A stretch of DNA of 64,000 bases from Mesorhizobium sp. WSM4904 (lineage in GTDB: Bacteria > Pseudomonadota > Alphaproteobacteria > Rhizobiales > Rhizobiaceae), in assembly GCF_029674545.1 (NCBI RefSeq), contig NZ_CP121354.1, positions 992,001 through 1,056,000 on the forward strand, in the 5' to 3' direction. The notes beneath the pieces were generated by a model, which was not told where the DNA came from, did no database searches, and was given only the letters and a program-made list of their open reading frames with translations. Shown here one piece after another: positions 46,332 through 56,368 of the stretch. Both the position numbers and the translations under genes were made by a program. How positions within the stretch are numbered: the stretch's first letter is position 1; each line of letters starts with the position of its first letter.

Positions 46332-47258
46332 ATGGCCCGCCTGCTGCCCGGAACGCGTGCGCTGAGGACGTTCGAGGCGGCGGCCAGGCATCTCAATTTC
46401 ACCCGCGCCGCGGACGAGCTCGGCCTAACGCCGGCGGCGGTCAGCCATCAGATCAAGGAAATCGAGGATCAGCTCGACCTGGTGCTGTTCACGCGCACCA
46501 GCCGCACCATCCGGCTCACCGAAGCGGGCAACGTTCTGTTCGAAGCCTCGGTCGATGCGCTCGACCTGCTTGGCCGCGCCGTCAGCCGCGCGCGCAAGAT
46601 GAACAGAGGCACGGCCTTGCTGAAAGTGACGATCGACGCGCAGTTCGCGACGAAGTGGCTGATGCGGCGCGTGGACGGTTTCCGCCGGCAGAAGCCGGGC
46701 ATAGAGCTGCGCTTCGATATCACCTATGAGGTCAGGGACTTCGAACGGGACGATGTCGATATCGGCATCCGTTTCGGCGCCGGCAAATATCCGGGGCTCT
46801 GCGCCCACCGGCTGTTCGAAAACATCATCATCCCGGTCTGCAGCCCGGCGCTGCTTGCCTCGGGCCCGCCGCTGAAGGAGCCGCGCGACCTCTTCCACCA
46901 CACGCTGGCGCATATCGAATGGTCGCGGCAGGGCGTGACATGGCCGAACTGGAGGATGTGGATGCAGGCGGCCGGCGTCGACGATTTCGACGACAGCCGC
47001 ACGCTCGTCTTCGGCTCGGCGACCGATGCCACGCAAGCAGCGCTCGACGGCCATGCCGTGGCGCTGGCCGACTTCGCCATGGTGGCCAACGACCTTTCGC
47101 AAGGGCGGTTGATCAGGCCCTTCGAGCTTGGCATCAAAGTCGCGCCGGAATTCGCCTATTTCGTCGTCTATCCGGAAGCCATGAAGGATGACGCGCGCAT
47201 CGTCGCCTTCCGCGATTGGCTCCTCGAGGAGGTCGCGAAAGACGCAGACGCTGGTTAG
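46332..47258 (+). CDS. LysR-family regulator (GcvA-like)
   Basis: 308 residues. The N-terminal helix-turn-helix LRTFEAAARHLNFTRAADELGLTPAAVSHQIKEIEDQL is of the GcvA subgroup (AxSHQIKxLE); the effector domain from about 90 ends at 308. ATG 46332 with GGAG 5 nt before it is preferred over 46299. It probably controls the divergent DUF1127 gene and itself. Confidence 0.9.
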   Translation: MARLLPGTRALRTFEAAARHLNFTRAADELGLTPAAVSHQIKEIEDQLDLVLFTRTSRTIRLTEAGNVLFEASVDALDLLGRAVSRARKMNRGTALLKVTIDAQFATKWLMRRVDGFRRQKPGIELRFDITYEVRDFERDDVDIGIRFGAGKYPGLCAHRLFENIIIPVCSPALLASGPPLKEPRDLFHHTLAHIEWSRQGVTWPNWRMWMQAAGVDDFDDSRTLVFGSATDATQAALDGHAVALADFAMVANDLSQGRLIRPFELGIKVAPEFAYFVVYPEAMKDDARIVAFRDWLLEEVAKDADAG

Positions 47259-47278
47259 TCTAGCACTCTTTCTCGGAA

Positions 47279-47704
47279 TTAGCCTGCTGGCGCAGCCGGC
47301 GCGCCGAACCAGCCGATGATCGCACCCATGATGAGCAGCACGCCCAGCCAGTGGCCGGCGTCGATCAGGGTGAGGTCCCAGCCGAAGCCTTCATAGCGGT
47401 GGTTGACCGAAAGCGTGGTGGCGACGAAGCCCAGCCAGAGCACGAAACCGAACAGCAATCCTGCGACCGGGCTCGGCTCGCCGCCGGTTATCGCGCCGAC
47501 CACCAATGTCAGGATCAGGGCCATCACCAGCTCGGCGATGAAGCTGACGACGAACGGGACGGGCGAGCGCTTCATCGTCGCCGGGTCGAGTTTCGCCGCT
47601 TTCAGCCACGGCTTGCTCAAGCCCATGTACCAGACGGCGCCGAAGAGCCACGCCACGACCGCGGCGACGATCACCGCGACCCAGTTCACGACCGAAAAAT
47701 CCAT
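47279..47704 (-). CDS. DUF1761 membrane protein
   Basis: A 141-residue inner-membrane protein with four hydrophobic segments, matching DUF1761: VVNWVAVIVAAVVAWLFGAVWYMGLSKPWLKA at the N-terminus and SVNHRYEGFGWDLTLIDAGHWL near the end. Function unknown. ATG 47704 has GGGAGGG upstream. Confidence 0.88.
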   Translation of the reverse strand: MDFSVVNWVAVIVAAVVAWLFGAVWYMGLSKPWLKAAKLDPATMKRSPVPFVVSFIAELVMALILTLVVGAITGGEPSPVAGLLFGFVLWLGFVATTLSVNHRYEGFGWDLTLIDAGHWLGVLLIMGAIIGWFGAPAAPAG

Positions 47705-47802
47705 GAAATCCCTCCCCAAATGCATGCCGCCCAGGCGCAGAGCGATCCCGGGACAACGGCATGCCTTTCGCCGGGCGATGGAATCCCTGTTCGCCGGCCG
47801 CG

Positions 47803-48474
47803 TCAAGCCGGAGCAGCGGCAGCCCATCGCCAGACAGTGGTGCGCTTCACCTCCGCATCCTCCAGCACACGCGTCACCGGCACCTGGTAGACGGCGAGCG
47901 ATTGCAGCCCCTTCTTCGGCAGATAGGCGCGGCCGGGATCGCCGACGAGGATGTCGGCGCCGCGCGCCGTGAGCGCCGTGAACCACGGCGTCAGCCTGTC
48001 CGCCAACGGCTTGTCGTAGAAGACGTCGCCGGCGAGCACGACATCCCAGCCGTCATCCGTTCCGATGCAGTCCGCATCGAGGAATTCGGCCTTCACGCCA
48101 TTGGCCTTCAGGTTGAGCGTGATCACCGCCTCGCAAAACGGGTCGATATCGGCGGCAATCACTTGGCTCGCGCCGGCCTTCAGGGCAGCGATGGCGACCA
48201 TGCCGGAGCCGGAAGCGAAATCGAGCACGCTTTTTCCCCGCACCGTCGCGGGATGGTCGAGCACATAGCGGGCAAGGCCCTGGCCGCCGGCCCAGGCGAA
48301 GGCCCAGAAGGGCGGCGGCAGACCGATCTCGGCCAGCTCCTCCTCGGTGCGCAGCCACAGGTCGTGCGCTTCGTCGGCCAGATGCAGCAGCACTTCCGGC
48401 ACATGCGGCGGCGCCATCAGCGCCGTATTGTCGAGGATGAATGTCTTCGCGCTTTTCGGCGTGAGCCTGGTCAC
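47803..48474 (-). CDS. Class I SAM methyltransferase (COG3897-like)
   Basis: 223 residues. Motif I is SVLDFASGSGMVAIAALKAGA, motif II-III AADIDPFC, and DVVLAGDVFYDKPLA matches the D/NPPF-like region of the METTL/COG3897 protein methyltransferases; the N-terminus holds PPPFWAFAWAGGQGLARYVLD, typical of that group (ETF-beta or ribosomal-protein lysine targets in relatives). The start is GTG 48474, overlapping the EVE stop (GTGA), indicating translational coupling. Confidence 0.87.
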   Translation of the reverse strand: MTRLTPKSAKTFILDNTALMAPPHVPEVLLHLADEAHDLWLRTEEELAEIGLPPPFWAFAWAGGQGLARYVLDHPATVRGKSVLDFASGSGMVAIAALKAGASQVIAADIDPFCEAVITLNLKANGVKAEFLDADCIGTDDGWDVVLAGDVFYDKPLADRLTPWFTALTARGADILVGDPGRAYLPKKGLQSLAVYQVPVTRVLEDAEVKRTTVWRWAAAAPA

Positions 48475-48896
48475 GGCGCCGGGTTGAGATCGGCCATGCG
48501 GCAGACCTCTTTCCACTCTGCCGGCGTCACTGGCTGCACGGAAAGCCGGCCAAGCCGAACCAGCGCCATCTCGGCCAGCTTCGGATTGGCCTTGACTTGT
48601 TCCAGCGTCACCGGCTTCGGCACGTCCTTGTAGGCGCGGATGTCGACGCATTCCCAGCGCGGGTCGTCGGTCGTGGTGTCGGGATGGGCGAGCGCGCAGA
48701 CCTCGGCGATGCCGACGATGTCGAGGCCTTCGTTGGAATGGTAGAAGAAGCCGAGATCGCCGATCTTCATCGCCTTCATGTTGTTGCGGGCGGCATAGTT
48801 GCGCACGCCGTCCCACTGCGTGCCGGCCTTGCCTTTCGCCTTCAGCGCCTCGAAGGAAAAGACCGAGGGTTCGGATTTGAACAGCCAGTAGTTCAT
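48471..48896 (-). CDS. EVE domain protein
   Basis: A 141-residue single EVE (PUA-like) domain: MNYWLFKSEPSVFSFEAL, WDGVRNYAARNNMKAMKIGDLGFFYHS, and DPRWECVDIRAYKDVPKPVTLEQVKAN. EVE domains bind modified bases in DNA or RNA; the housekeeping group is linked to RNA modification. Coupled with the following methyltransferase. Confidence 0.92.
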   Translation of the reverse strand: MNYWLFKSEPSVFSFEALKAKGKAGTQWDGVRNYAARNNMKAMKIGDLGFFYHSNEGLDIVGIAEVCALAHPDTTTDDPRWECVDIRAYKDVPKPVTLEQVKANPKLAEMALVRLGRLSVQPVTPAEWKEVCRMADLNPAP

Positions 48897-49003
48897 CTCA
48901 GTTGTCCCATTGCCATTGTCGGTTCGCCACGCACGGCGCGCTCGCGCGCTCCAACCTTTACCCTTTCCCCGTGCTCACGGGGAGGGGGAGCGCAGGCGAA
49001 CAA

Positions 49004-49300
49004 TCATGCGCTGGCAGGCCTCTGGAAGACCCAGTTCCATGCACGGATCTCGACGCTTTCGAACAGGCCTGCCTTGGCATAGGGGTCGGCGGCCGCCAAG
49101 GCTTGCGCGGCCGCCATATCCGCCGCTTCGATCATGACCAGGCTGCCTTCGGGCTTGCCGTCGGCGTCGAGGAAGGGGCCGGCAAAGGCAAGTTTGCCTT
49201 CGCCGATCAGGCCTTCGAGGAACGCCGCATGCGCCGGCCGCGTGTCGATGCGCAGCTGCAGGCTGCCGGGCTTATCCTTGCAAATCAACGCAAACAGCAT
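49004..49300 (-). CDS. YciI family protein
   Basis: A 98-residue single-domain YciI protein: MLFALICKDKPGSLQLRIDTRPAHAAFLEG with the conserved His of the ferredoxin-like fold, SLVMIEAADMAAAQALAAADPYAKAGLF, and WNWVF. Possibly a small hydrolase or dehydrochlorinase-like enzyme; unknown substrate. Ends 107 bp before the EVE gene and starts 18 bp after gpsA on the minus strand. Confidence 0.9.
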   Translation of the reverse strand: MLFALICKDKPGSLQLRIDTRPAHAAFLEGLIGEGKLAFAGPFLDADGKPEGSLVMIEAADMAAAQALAAADPYAKAGLFESVEIRAWNWVFQRPASA

Positions 49301-49318
49301 CTCTTCAAGCTCCGATGT

Positions 49319-50368
49319 TCAGATGTCGGTTTCGGTTTTGAGCGGCCGCGTCATCAGCGCCGTCACGGCCTGGCCGATAGTCACCTTGCCGTCGAGGATG
49401 GCGGCGACGGCGGAGATGATCGGCGCATCGATGCCGCGCTCGGCGGCGATGCGGGCGGCGATGCCCGCCGTCGGCACGCCTTCGGCGAGCGGCAGGCCGG
49501 CAAGCGGCTTGCCCTGGCCGAGCGCCAGGCCGTAGGCGAAATTGCGCGACTGCGCCGAGGAACAGGTGAGCAGCAGGTCGCCGAGGCCGGAAAGCCCCAT
49601 CAATGTCTCCGGCTTGGCGCCGAAAGCGGCGCCGATGCGGCGTAGCTCGACGAAGCCGCGCGTCACCATGGCCGCCTGGGCGCTGGCGCCGAGCCCGGCA
49701 CCGGTGACGGCGCCGGCGGCGATAGCGAAAACGTTCTTCAGCGCGCCGCCGATCTCGACGCCGATCAGGTCGTCGCTGGAATAGCAGCGCAGGTTCTCGG
49801 CCGAGAAGCGGGCGGCAAGGTCGGCCGCCAGTTCTCCGTTGCGGGCTGCTACCACCACCGCCGTCGGCAGGCCGCGCGCGACGTCGGTGGCGAAGCTCGG
49901 ACCGGAAAGCGCCGCGACCGGATTGTTCGGCAGGCTTTCCTCGACGATCGCCGACAGCAACGCCCCGGTGTCGCGCTCGATGCCCTTGGCGCAGAGGACC
50001 AGCGGCACGCCGGCCGGCACATGGCCGGCAGCGGTGGCCAGCACCGCGCGCAGCGACTGCGCAGGCGTCACCGCCAGCACGCAGTCGGCGCCGCTGAGCG
50101 CGGCGCCGATGTCGCTCGTGGCGACAATGCCGGGTTCGATCGCGATGCCGGGCAGGTAGCGCGGATTCTCGCCGCGGTCGATCGCGGCCACGGTCTCGCT
50201 GTCGCGCGCGTAAAGGCGCACGAAATGGCCGGCACGCAGCATCGCAAGCGCCAGCGCCGTGCCCCAGGCGCCGCCGCCCAGCACCGCGACGCGCCAACCG
50301 GTGGCAGGCGCCTTGCCGGTCGTGGCTTTCTTGGCCGTGTCTTTCTTCGTCATGCCTTTTTTGATCAT
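49319..50368 (-). CDS. gpsA: Glycerol-3-phosphate dehydrogenase [NAD(P)+]
   Basis: Makes sn-glycerol 3-phosphate for phospholipids. 349 residues: a short Lys-rich tail, then [23 protein letters not shown] (NAD), [32 protein letters not shown], and the catalytic lysine in [20 protein letters not shown] 50368 overlaps the tsaD stop (ATGA), so gpsA is coupled to tsaD; ATG 50353 is an alternative. Confidence 0.95.
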   Translation of the reverse strand: MIKKGMTKKDTAKKATTGKAPATGWRVAVLGGGAWGTALALAMLRAGHFVRLYARDSETVAAIDRGENPRYLPGIAIEPGIVATSDIGAALSGADCVLAVTPAQSLRAVLATAAGHVPAGVPLVLCAKGIERDTGALLSAIVEESLPNNPVAALSGPSFATDVARGLPTAVVVAARNGELAADLAARFSAENLRCYSSDDLIGVEIGGALKNVFAIAAGAVTGAGLGASAQAAMVTRGFVELRRIGAAFGAKPETLMGLSGLGDLLLTCSSAQSRNFAYGLALGQGKPLAGLPLAEGVPTAGIAARIAAERGIDAPIISAVAAILDGKVTIGQAVTALMTRPLKTETDI

Positions 50369-51489
50369 GCCTTGGCACCGCGCCGGCCAGAGCCGACCAA
50401 GGGGGCGGAAACGCTGTCCAGCGGCCAGCGCGAGCGCGGCGCGAAATCGGCGGCGTTCTCGCCGGCCATGCCGGCGCGCAGCCGCTCGATGCCGGCCCAG
50501 GCGATCATCGCCGCATTGTCGGTGCAAAGCTTCAGCGGGGGCGCCACGAATGCGAAGCCGGCTTCGGAACAGAGCGCCTCGAGCGTGGCCTTGATCGTCC
50601 GGTTGGCGGCCACCCCGCCGGCGACGACCAGCGCGGGGTTCGCTTTGCCGGGAAATTCCTTGCGGAAACGGGCGAGCGCACGCGCGACACGGTCGCCCAG
50701 CGCATCGGCCACCGCCGCCTGGAAAGAGGCGCAGATGTCGGCGACGTCCTGGTCGCTGAGCGGCGCGATCGCGCTCGCCGCCTGGCGCACCGCCGTCTTC
50801 AGCCCGGAGAAGGAGAAATCCGGCTGCGCCGAGCCCTTCATCGGACGCGGGAAGGCAAAGCGGCTCGCGTCGCCGCTTGCCGCCGCCTTCTCGACATTCG
50901 GCCCGCCCGGATAGGGCAGGCCGAGCATCTTGGCCGTCTTGTCGAAGGCCTCGCCCAGCGCGTCGTCGATGGTCGTCGCCCAGCGCTGGTAGTCGCCGAC
51001 GCCGCGCACCGCGACGATCTGGGTGTGGCCGCCGGAGACGAGCAGCAGCAGATAGGGGAAATCGAGGCTGTCGGTCAGCCTTGCCGTCAGCGCATGGCCT
51101 TCGAGGTGGTTGATGGCGATCAGCGGCTTGTTGGCGGCGGCGGCGATCGCCTTGGCGGTCATCAGTCCGACGATCAGTCCGCCGACCAGACCCGGCCCGG
51201 CCGTCGCGGCTATCGCATCGACCTGGTCGAGCGAAACATCCGAATCGGCAAGCGCTGCCTCGATGATCCCGTCCAACGCCTCGACATGAGCGCGCGCGGC
51301 GATCTCCGGCACGACGCCGCCAAAGGCGGCGTGCTCCTCGATCTGGCTCAAGACGACATTGGAGAGGATTTCGGGCGCGGAGCTGCCGTCCAGCGCCACA
51401 ACGCTGGCCGCCGTCTCGTCGCAGCTCGTCTCAATGCCCAGAACGCGGATCAATTCGTCGCTGTCCATGAAGATTGTGTCATCGGTCAT
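50365..51489 (-). CDS. tsaD: tRNA N6-adenosine threonylcarbamoyltransferase
   Basis: Catalytic subunit for t6A37 of tRNA, with TsaB and TsaE. 374 residues: [44 protein letters not shown] with the metal-binding HxxxH, and [11 protein letters not shown]; the C-terminal part has [23 protein letters not shown] and [10 protein letters not shown]. Starts considered: ATG 51489, TTG 51495, ATG 51468. Divergent from hemC, 60 bp between. Confidence 0.95.
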   Translation of the reverse strand: MTDDTIFMDSDELIRVLGIETSCDETAASVVALDGSSAPEILSNVVLSQIEEHAAFGGVVPEIAARAHVEALDGIIEAALADSDVSLDQVDAIAATAGPGLVGGLIVGLMTAKAIAAAANKPLIAINHLEGHALTARLTDSLDFPYLLLLVSGGHTQIVAVRGVGDYQRWATTIDDALGEAFDKTAKMLGLPYPGGPNVEKAAASGDASRFAFPRPMKGSAQPDFSFSGLKTAVRQAASAIAPLSDQDVADICASFQAAVADALGDRVARALARFRKEFPGKANPALVVAGGVAANRTIKATLEALCSEAGFAFVAPPLKLCTDNAAMIAWAGIERLRAGMAGENAADFAPRSRWPLDSVSAPLVGSGRRGAKA

Positions 51490-51549
51490 TCCCAATTAGG
51501 AAAAGGCCCGCAGACCTCGTATGCCGGGGGTTATCACGGACCGCGCGCC

Positions 51550-52476
51550 ATGCAAACAACCTTGAAAATCGGAACACGCGGCAGCCCGCTGGCGCTGGCC
51601 CAGGCGCATGAGACGCGGGCGCGGCTCATGCAGGCGCACGGCCTTCCCGAACAGGCGTTCGAAGTGGTGCCGATCTCGACCAGCGGCGACCGCATCCAGG
51701 ACCGGCCGCTGTCGGACGCGGGCGGCAAGGGCCTGTTCACCAAGGAGATCGAGGAAGCGCTGCTCGACGGCCGCATCGACATCGCCGTGCATTCCTCGAA
51801 GGACATGCCGACGGTGCTGCCCGCCGGGCTGGAGCTCTCCACCTTCCTGCCGCGCGAGGACGCGCGCGACGCCTTCATCGGCAAGACGGCGAAGCGGATC
51901 GCCGACCTGCCGCACGGCGCTACGGTCGGCTCGTCGTCGCTCCGGCGCCAGGCGCTGATCCGCCGGATGCGGCCGGACCTCGCCGTGGTGATCTTTCGCG
52001 GCAATGTGCAGACGAGACTGCGCAAGCTGGACGAGGGCGTCGCCGAAGGCACCATCCTCGCCTATGCCGGGCTGAAGCGGCTCGGGCTCGAAGGCGTCAT
52101 CACCGACCTGATGCCGCTGGATGTCTTCCCGCCGGCGCCGGGGCAGGGCGCGATCGGCATCGAAAGCCGCATCGGCGACGGCACGGTAGAAAAATTGCTT
52201 GCGGCCATCCGCGATGTGCCGACCGGCCAGGCATTGGCCTGCGAGCGTGCGTTCCTCGCCGCGCTCGACGGCTCCTGCCGCACGCCGATCGCCGGCCATG
52301 CGACGATATCGGGCGAAAAACTGTCATTCGCCGGGCTGATCATCTCGCCCGACGGCACAGAGTCGCATGAGGTCCGGCTGGACGGTCCGGCCCGGGACGC
52401 GGCGGAGATCGGCGCTGAGGCCGCCCGGACGGTGCGCGCCAAGGCCGGCGCAAAATTCTTCGACGGCTGGGCCTGA
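51550..52476 (+). CDS. hemC: Hydroxymethylbilane synthase
   Basis: Polymerises four porphobilinogens to hydroxymethylbilane. 308 residues: [21 protein letters not shown], the active-site region [43 protein letters not shown], and [12 protein letters not shown] with the dipyrromethane cofactor cysteine. The ATG at 51550 fits the family; a longer antisense-generated frame upstream from 51025 is rejected. Confidence 0.97.
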   Translation: MQTTLKIGTRGSPLALAQAHETRARLMQAHGLPEQAFEVVPISTSGDRIQDRPLSDAGGKGLFTKEIEEALLDGRIDIAVHSSKDMPTVLPAGLELSTFLPREDARDAFIGKTAKRIADLPHGATVGSSSLRRQALIRRMRPDLAVVIFRGNVQTRLRKLDEGVAEGTILAYAGLKRLGLEGVITDLMPLDVFPPAPGQGAIGIESRIGDGTVEKLLAAIRDVPTGQALACERAFLAALDGSCRTPIAGHATISGEKLSFAGLIISPDGTESHEVRLDGPARDAAEIGAEAARTVRAKAGAKFFDGWA

Positions 52477-52477
52477 C

Positions 52478-53191
52478 ATGCTCCGCGTCCTGGTGACGAG
52501 GCCGGAACCGGGCGCCTCGCGCACGGCCCGGCGGCTCGAAGCCCAGGGATTTCAGCCCATTCCGCTGCCCCTGACCGAAACGGCGGCGCTGCCGGTCGAG
52601 GCAAGTGTCTTCCCCGCGGCTGCCGCCGTCTGCGTCACCAGCGCCAATGCGGTCCGTCATGCGCCCAGGGAACTGGTCGCGGCGCTTGCCGCCTTGCCTT
52701 GCCATGCGGTCGGGAAAAGGACGGCCGAAGCCTGTCGCGCGGCTGGATTTACGTCCGTCTCAGAAGGTCCGGGCGACGCCGAGGCTCTGGCTGCCGCCAT
52801 AGCCGGCGAGCTCGCAGGCAAGGAGATGGTCTACCTTTGCGGGCGCGTGCGCTTTCCAGTGTTCGAGGAACGGCTGACGGCAGCCGAAGTTCGTGTCCGG
52901 CCCGTCGAGACCTATGACACGGTCGAGCTGGACTACGACGATGATGACGTCATTGTCCGGTTGTCGGGCACGGCGGTCGAGGCGGTGCTGCTCTATTCGG
53001 CCAAGGCGGCTGCGGCGATGATTGGCCTCGCCAGCCGCCCAGCGCTGCGGCGTCTCTTTGAAAGGACGGAGTTTCTCACCCTTTCAGCCCGTGTCGCCAA
53101 GGCATTGGACGGGATCGGCGGGCAGAACGTCCGTATCGCCTCGCAACCCGACGAGGACGCGCTGCTGGCGCTTTTGTCGCCGCCGGGCTGA
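52478..53191 (+). CDS. hemD: Uroporphyrinogen-III synthase
   Basis: Closes hydroxymethylbilane to uroporphyrinogen III. 237 residues: VLVTRPEPGASRTARRLEAQGF at the N-terminus, AVCVTSANAVRH, ALPCHAVGKRTAEACRAAGF, and VEAVLLYSAKAAAAMIGLA. The family is poorly conserved; position one base after hemC (TGACATG) supports the call. Confidence 0.95.
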   Translation: MLRVLVTRPEPGASRTARRLEAQGFQPIPLPLTETAALPVEASVFPAAAAVCVTSANAVRHAPRELVAALAALPCHAVGKRTAEACRAAGFTSVSEGPGDAEALAAAIAGELAGKEMVYLCGRVRFPVFEERLTAAEVRVRPVETYDTVELDYDDDDVIVRLSGTAVEAVLLYSAKAAAAMIGLASRPALRRLFERTEFLTLSARVAKALDGIGGQNVRIASQPDEDALLALLSPPG

Positions 53192-53290
53192 GCTCCGTCA
53201 TCACACCGCCCCTTTTCACCGCTTGGTGATGTGCTAGAGCATCCCCTAGACCCTTTGAACCATCCTCAAGCCAATTCGCGGAGCCCAAGC

Positions 53291-54757
53291 ATGGTCAAGA
53301 CGCCTAAGGTGCGGCATTCGAAGAGCCGCCGCGAGCCGGTGACGATCGAGCTCGAGCCAGGCGCCGTCTCGCGAATCGCCGACGAGGATGCCGCCAAGAC
53401 CGAGACCAGTACCGGGCAGACCAACGAGGCGAAGGCGGAGGAAGCCGCCGCCGCTTCTCGGCCGGAGGCTCCGGAAGAGCCGATCCATGCCGAGCAGGCC
53501 GATATCGAGCCGTGGGAGCACGCCGATTCGGCACAGACCGGGACTGGCGGGTCCGAAGCGAAGAGCAAGGACGAGGCGGAAGCGCCCTATCCGGGCGCTG
53601 AAGAGGCTCCGAAAAGCGAGCCAAAGGGCTTCGGCTACGATTTCGAGGATGCGTCCGGCGCCAGCGCTGCCGCAGCGGCGCCAAGGCCGAGCGCGGCAAG
53701 CAGCAACGATCGTATTGCGACGCCATCCGGGCGTGCCGGAGTGCGCACCATCGCCGCCGGTGTCATCGGCGGCGTGATCGCTCTTGCCGGCGCCGGTCTC
53801 CTGCAGGCGGTCGGCTTGCTTGGCTCCCCGGCCTCCGGTGGACCATCGCTCGATGGCGTCAACGGCGAGATCGCATCGCTCAAGGGTGAAATCGCGGCGC
53901 TGAAGCAAGCGGGCGACACCGGCGCTTCGGCCAAGGTGGACGGCCTCTCCTCGGCGCTCGACCAGGTGAAGTCCGATATCGCAGCGCTGAAGTCCTCGGC
54001 CGGACAGAGCGGCGATGGCACCGCGATCAAGGCGCTCAACGACAAGGTCGGCCAGATCGAGACGGCCGTCGCGGACCTGCAGAAGGCGGGTGGCGCGGCG
54101 CCCGTGGATCTTGGACCGCTCAACGAGAAACTCGCCGGGCTCGACGCGCTGGTCAAATCGGCCGGCGACGCGGCCAAGGCCGAGGACGGCCGGATCGCGG
54201 CGCTGGAACAGTCGGTGCAGCAGCTGTCCGGCAAGGTCGAGGCACAGGCCTCGCAGCCGAAGATCGCGCTGGCGATTGCCGCTTCGGCGCTGAAGGCGGC
54301 CCTCGATCGCGGCGCACCGTTCGCGACCGAGCTCGATACTTTCGCAGCGATCGCGCCGGACGCACCGGAGATCGCGGTGCTGCGTTCCTACGCCGGGAAG
54401 GGCGTGCCGACCCGCGCCACGATCGCCTCGGAGGTCGAGGCCGCCGCCAACGCCATGGTCGAGGCCGCGACGCCGGTCGACCAGAATGCCGGCTTCTTCC
54501 AGAGCCTGGTGTCGAGCGCCGAATCGCTGGTCAAGGTGCGGCCGGTTGGCACCGTCGGGGGCAAGGGTGCGCCGGAGACCGTGGCGCGCCTGGAGGTCGC
54601 GGTCAACCAGGGCGACTACGCCAAGGCGCTCGGCGAATACGACACGCTGCCCGACGCGGCGAAGTCGGCGGGCGCCGATTTTGCCGGCAAACTGAAAGCG
54701 CGGCTGGAGGTCGAGAAGCAGATCGACGCGCTCATCGCCGGCGCGACGAAGGCGTGA
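53291..54757 (+). CDS. Mitofilin/Mic60-like inner-membrane protein
   Basis: 488 residues: a cytoplasmic, charged, Glu/Ala-rich N-terminus (about 1-150), one membrane segment (GVRTIAAGVIGGVIALAGAGLL, about 158-180), a long coiled coil with repeated ALK/LDQ heptads (DGVNGEIASLKGEIAALKQAG; LDQVKSDIAALKSSAG), and a C-terminal helical domain ending VARLEVAVNQGDYAKALGEYD. This is the layout of the alphaproteobacterial Mic60 homologues (COG4223), which shape inner membranes and are encoded next to haem genes. The short N-terminal frame to 53231 is rejected. Confidence 0.88.
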   Translation: MVKTPKVRHSKSRREPVTIELEPGAVSRIADEDAAKTETSTGQTNEAKAEEAAAASRPEAPEEPIHAEQADIEPWEHADSAQTGTGGSEAKSKDEAEAPYPGAEEAPKSEPKGFGYDFEDASGASAAAAAPRPSAASSNDRIATPSGRAGVRTIAAGVIGGVIALAGAGLLQAVGLLGSPASGGPSLDGVNGEIASLKGEIAALKQAGDTGASAKVDGLSSALDQVKSDIAALKSSAGQSGDGTAIKALNDKVGQIETAVADLQKAGGAAPVDLGPLNEKLAGLDALVKSAGDAAKAEDGRIAALEQSVQQLSGKVEAQASQPKIALAIAASALKAALDRGAPFATELDTFAAIAPDAPEIAVLRSYAGKGVPTRATIASEVEAAANAMVEAATPVDQNAGFFQSLVSSAESLVKVRPVGTVGGKGAPETVARLEVAVNQGDYAKALGEYDTLPDAAKSAGADFAGKLKARLEVEKQIDALIAGATKA

Positions 54758-54767
54758 GGACCATCCG

Positions 54768-56333
54768 ATGATCCGCATCCTCATCTTCCTCGCCGTCGTC
54801 TTCGCGCTCGGGCTGGGCTTCGCCTGGCTGGCCGACCGCCCCGGCGAGATGCTCGTCACCTTCAACGGCTACCAGTACCAGGTCACGCTGATGGTGGCGG
54901 CGGTGGCGATCGTCGCCGTGGTCGCAGCGGTGATGATCCTGTGGTGGCTGGTCAAGTCGCTGTGGAACAGCCCCTACACGATCTCGCGCTACTTCCGGGT
55001 GCGCCGCCGCGACCGCGGCTACCAGGCGCTGTCGACGGGCATGATCGCGGCCGGCGCCGGCGACGGCGCGCTGGCGCGCAAGAAGACCAAGGAAGCGGCC
55101 AAGCTGATCAGCTCCGACCAGGAGCCGCTGATCAACCTGCTCGACGCTCAGGCTTCGCTGCTGGAAGGCGACCATGAGGGCGCGCGGGAGAAGTTCGAGC
55201 GCATGCTCGACGATCCGGAGATGCGGCTGCTCGGTCTGCGCGGGCTCTATCTCGAAGCCGAGCGGCTGGGCGACCGCAATGCCGCCCGCCACTATGCCGG
55301 CCGAGCGGCGGCGGTGGCGCCGCAGCTTGCCTGGGCGGCGGAATCGACGCTGGAGGAACTGACCGAGCGCGGCGACTGGGACGGCGCGCTGAAGCTGGTC
55401 GAGGCGCAGAAATCGACGAGGCAGATCGAGCGCGATGCCGCCAACCGCCGCCGCGCCGTGCTGCTCACGGCCAAGGCGCAGTCGCTGGTCGACAGCGACC
55501 CGAACGCTGCCAGGACCGCGGCGCTCGAGGCCAACAAGCTGGCGCCCGATTTCGCGCCGGCGGCGGTCATCGCCGCCAATATGGTCTTCCGGCAAAACGA
55601 CGTCCGCAAGGGTTCCAAAATCCTCGAGACCGCCTGGAGGGCCGAGCCGCATCCGGACATCGCCGAGCTCTACACCCATGCGAGGCCGGGCGATGCCGTG
55701 CTCGACCGCCTCAACCGGGCGAAGAAGCTGCAGGAGATGAAGAAGAACCACGCCGAATCGTCGATGGCCGTGGCGCGCGCCGCGCTCGACGCGCAGGATT
55801 TTGCCACCGCGCGGCGCGAGGCGGAGGCCGCGATCCGCATGGATCGCCGCGAGGGCGCCTATCTGTTTCTGGCCGACATCGAGGAGGCTGAAACCGGCGA
55901 CCAGGGCAAGGTGCGGCAGCTGCTGTCGAAAGCCGTGCGCGCACCGCGCGATCCGGCCTGGGTCGCCGACGGCGTCGTCTCCGAACGCTGGGCGCCGGTG
56001 TCGCCGATCACCGGCAAGCTCGATGCCTTCGCCTGGCGCGCGCCGATGGAGCGGCTTGGCCAGCTGATCGACAGCGACGCGGACGTCGCGGCAGTGCCGG
56101 CAATTCCTGCGGCACCGTCCGCCGTACCGAGCGAGAAAGCGATTGAAATCGTCCCCGATCGCCCGACCGACAAGCCGGCGGTCTCGAGCGGTGGCGAGAA
56201 GGACGCTGCCGAGGCCGCGACCGATGCAGAAACCATCGGGCAGGCCAAGGAGTTGCAACGGTTGCCGGACGATCCGGGCGTCGCGCCGGAAGACGAGGCG
56301 GAAAAATCGCCGCGCCGGTTTCGTTTGTTTTGA
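54768..56333 (+). CDS. hemY: HemY domain (TPR) membrane protein
   Basis: 521 residues, not the oxidase of the same name. Two membrane segments near the N-terminus (ILIFLAVVFALGLGFAWLADRPGE; VTLMVAAVAIVAVVAAVMILWWLV) form the HemY_N domain, and the rest is TPR-like helical repeats (KKTKEAAKLISSDQEPLINLLDAQASL, EAERLGDRNAARHYAGRAAAVAPQLAWA). It follows the Mic60-like gene by 10 bp. The tail of about 80 residues is acidic and low-complexity. Confidence 0.9.
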   Translation: MIRILIFLAVVFALGLGFAWLADRPGEMLVTFNGYQYQVTLMVAAVAIVAVVAAVMILWWLVKSLWNSPYTISRYFRVRRRDRGYQALSTGMIAAGAGDGALARKKTKEAAKLISSDQEPLINLLDAQASLLEGDHEGAREKFERMLDDPEMRLLGLRGLYLEAERLGDRNAARHYAGRAAAVAPQLAWAAESTLEELTERGDWDGALKLVEAQKSTRQIERDAANRRRAVLLTAKAQSLVDSDPNAARTAALEANKLAPDFAPAAVIAANMVFRQNDVRKGSKILETAWRAEPHPDIAELYTHARPGDAVLDRLNRAKKLQEMKKNHAESSMAVARAALDAQDFATARREAEAAIRMDRREGAYLFLADIEEAETGDQGKVRQLLSKAVRAPRDPAWVADGVVSERWAPVSPITGKLDAFAWRAPMERLGQLIDSDADVAAVPAIPAAPSAVPSEKAIEIVPDRPTDKPAVSSGGEKDAAEAATDAETIGQAKELQRLPDDPGVAPEDEAEKSPRRFRLF

Positions 56334-56368
56334 GGCTTGTCTTGGCGGACAGGGAAAAAAAAGTGTCG

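Noticed and set aside
47803..48816. One 337-codon minus-strand frame covering both the methyltransferase and part of the EVE gene
   Set aside because: The N-terminal part is an out-of-frame reading of the EVE gene; the GTGA overlap at 48471-48474 marks the true methyltransferase start.
51025..51549. N-terminal extension of hemC
   Set aside because: It is antisense to tsaD and not family-like; the proper start is ATG 51550.
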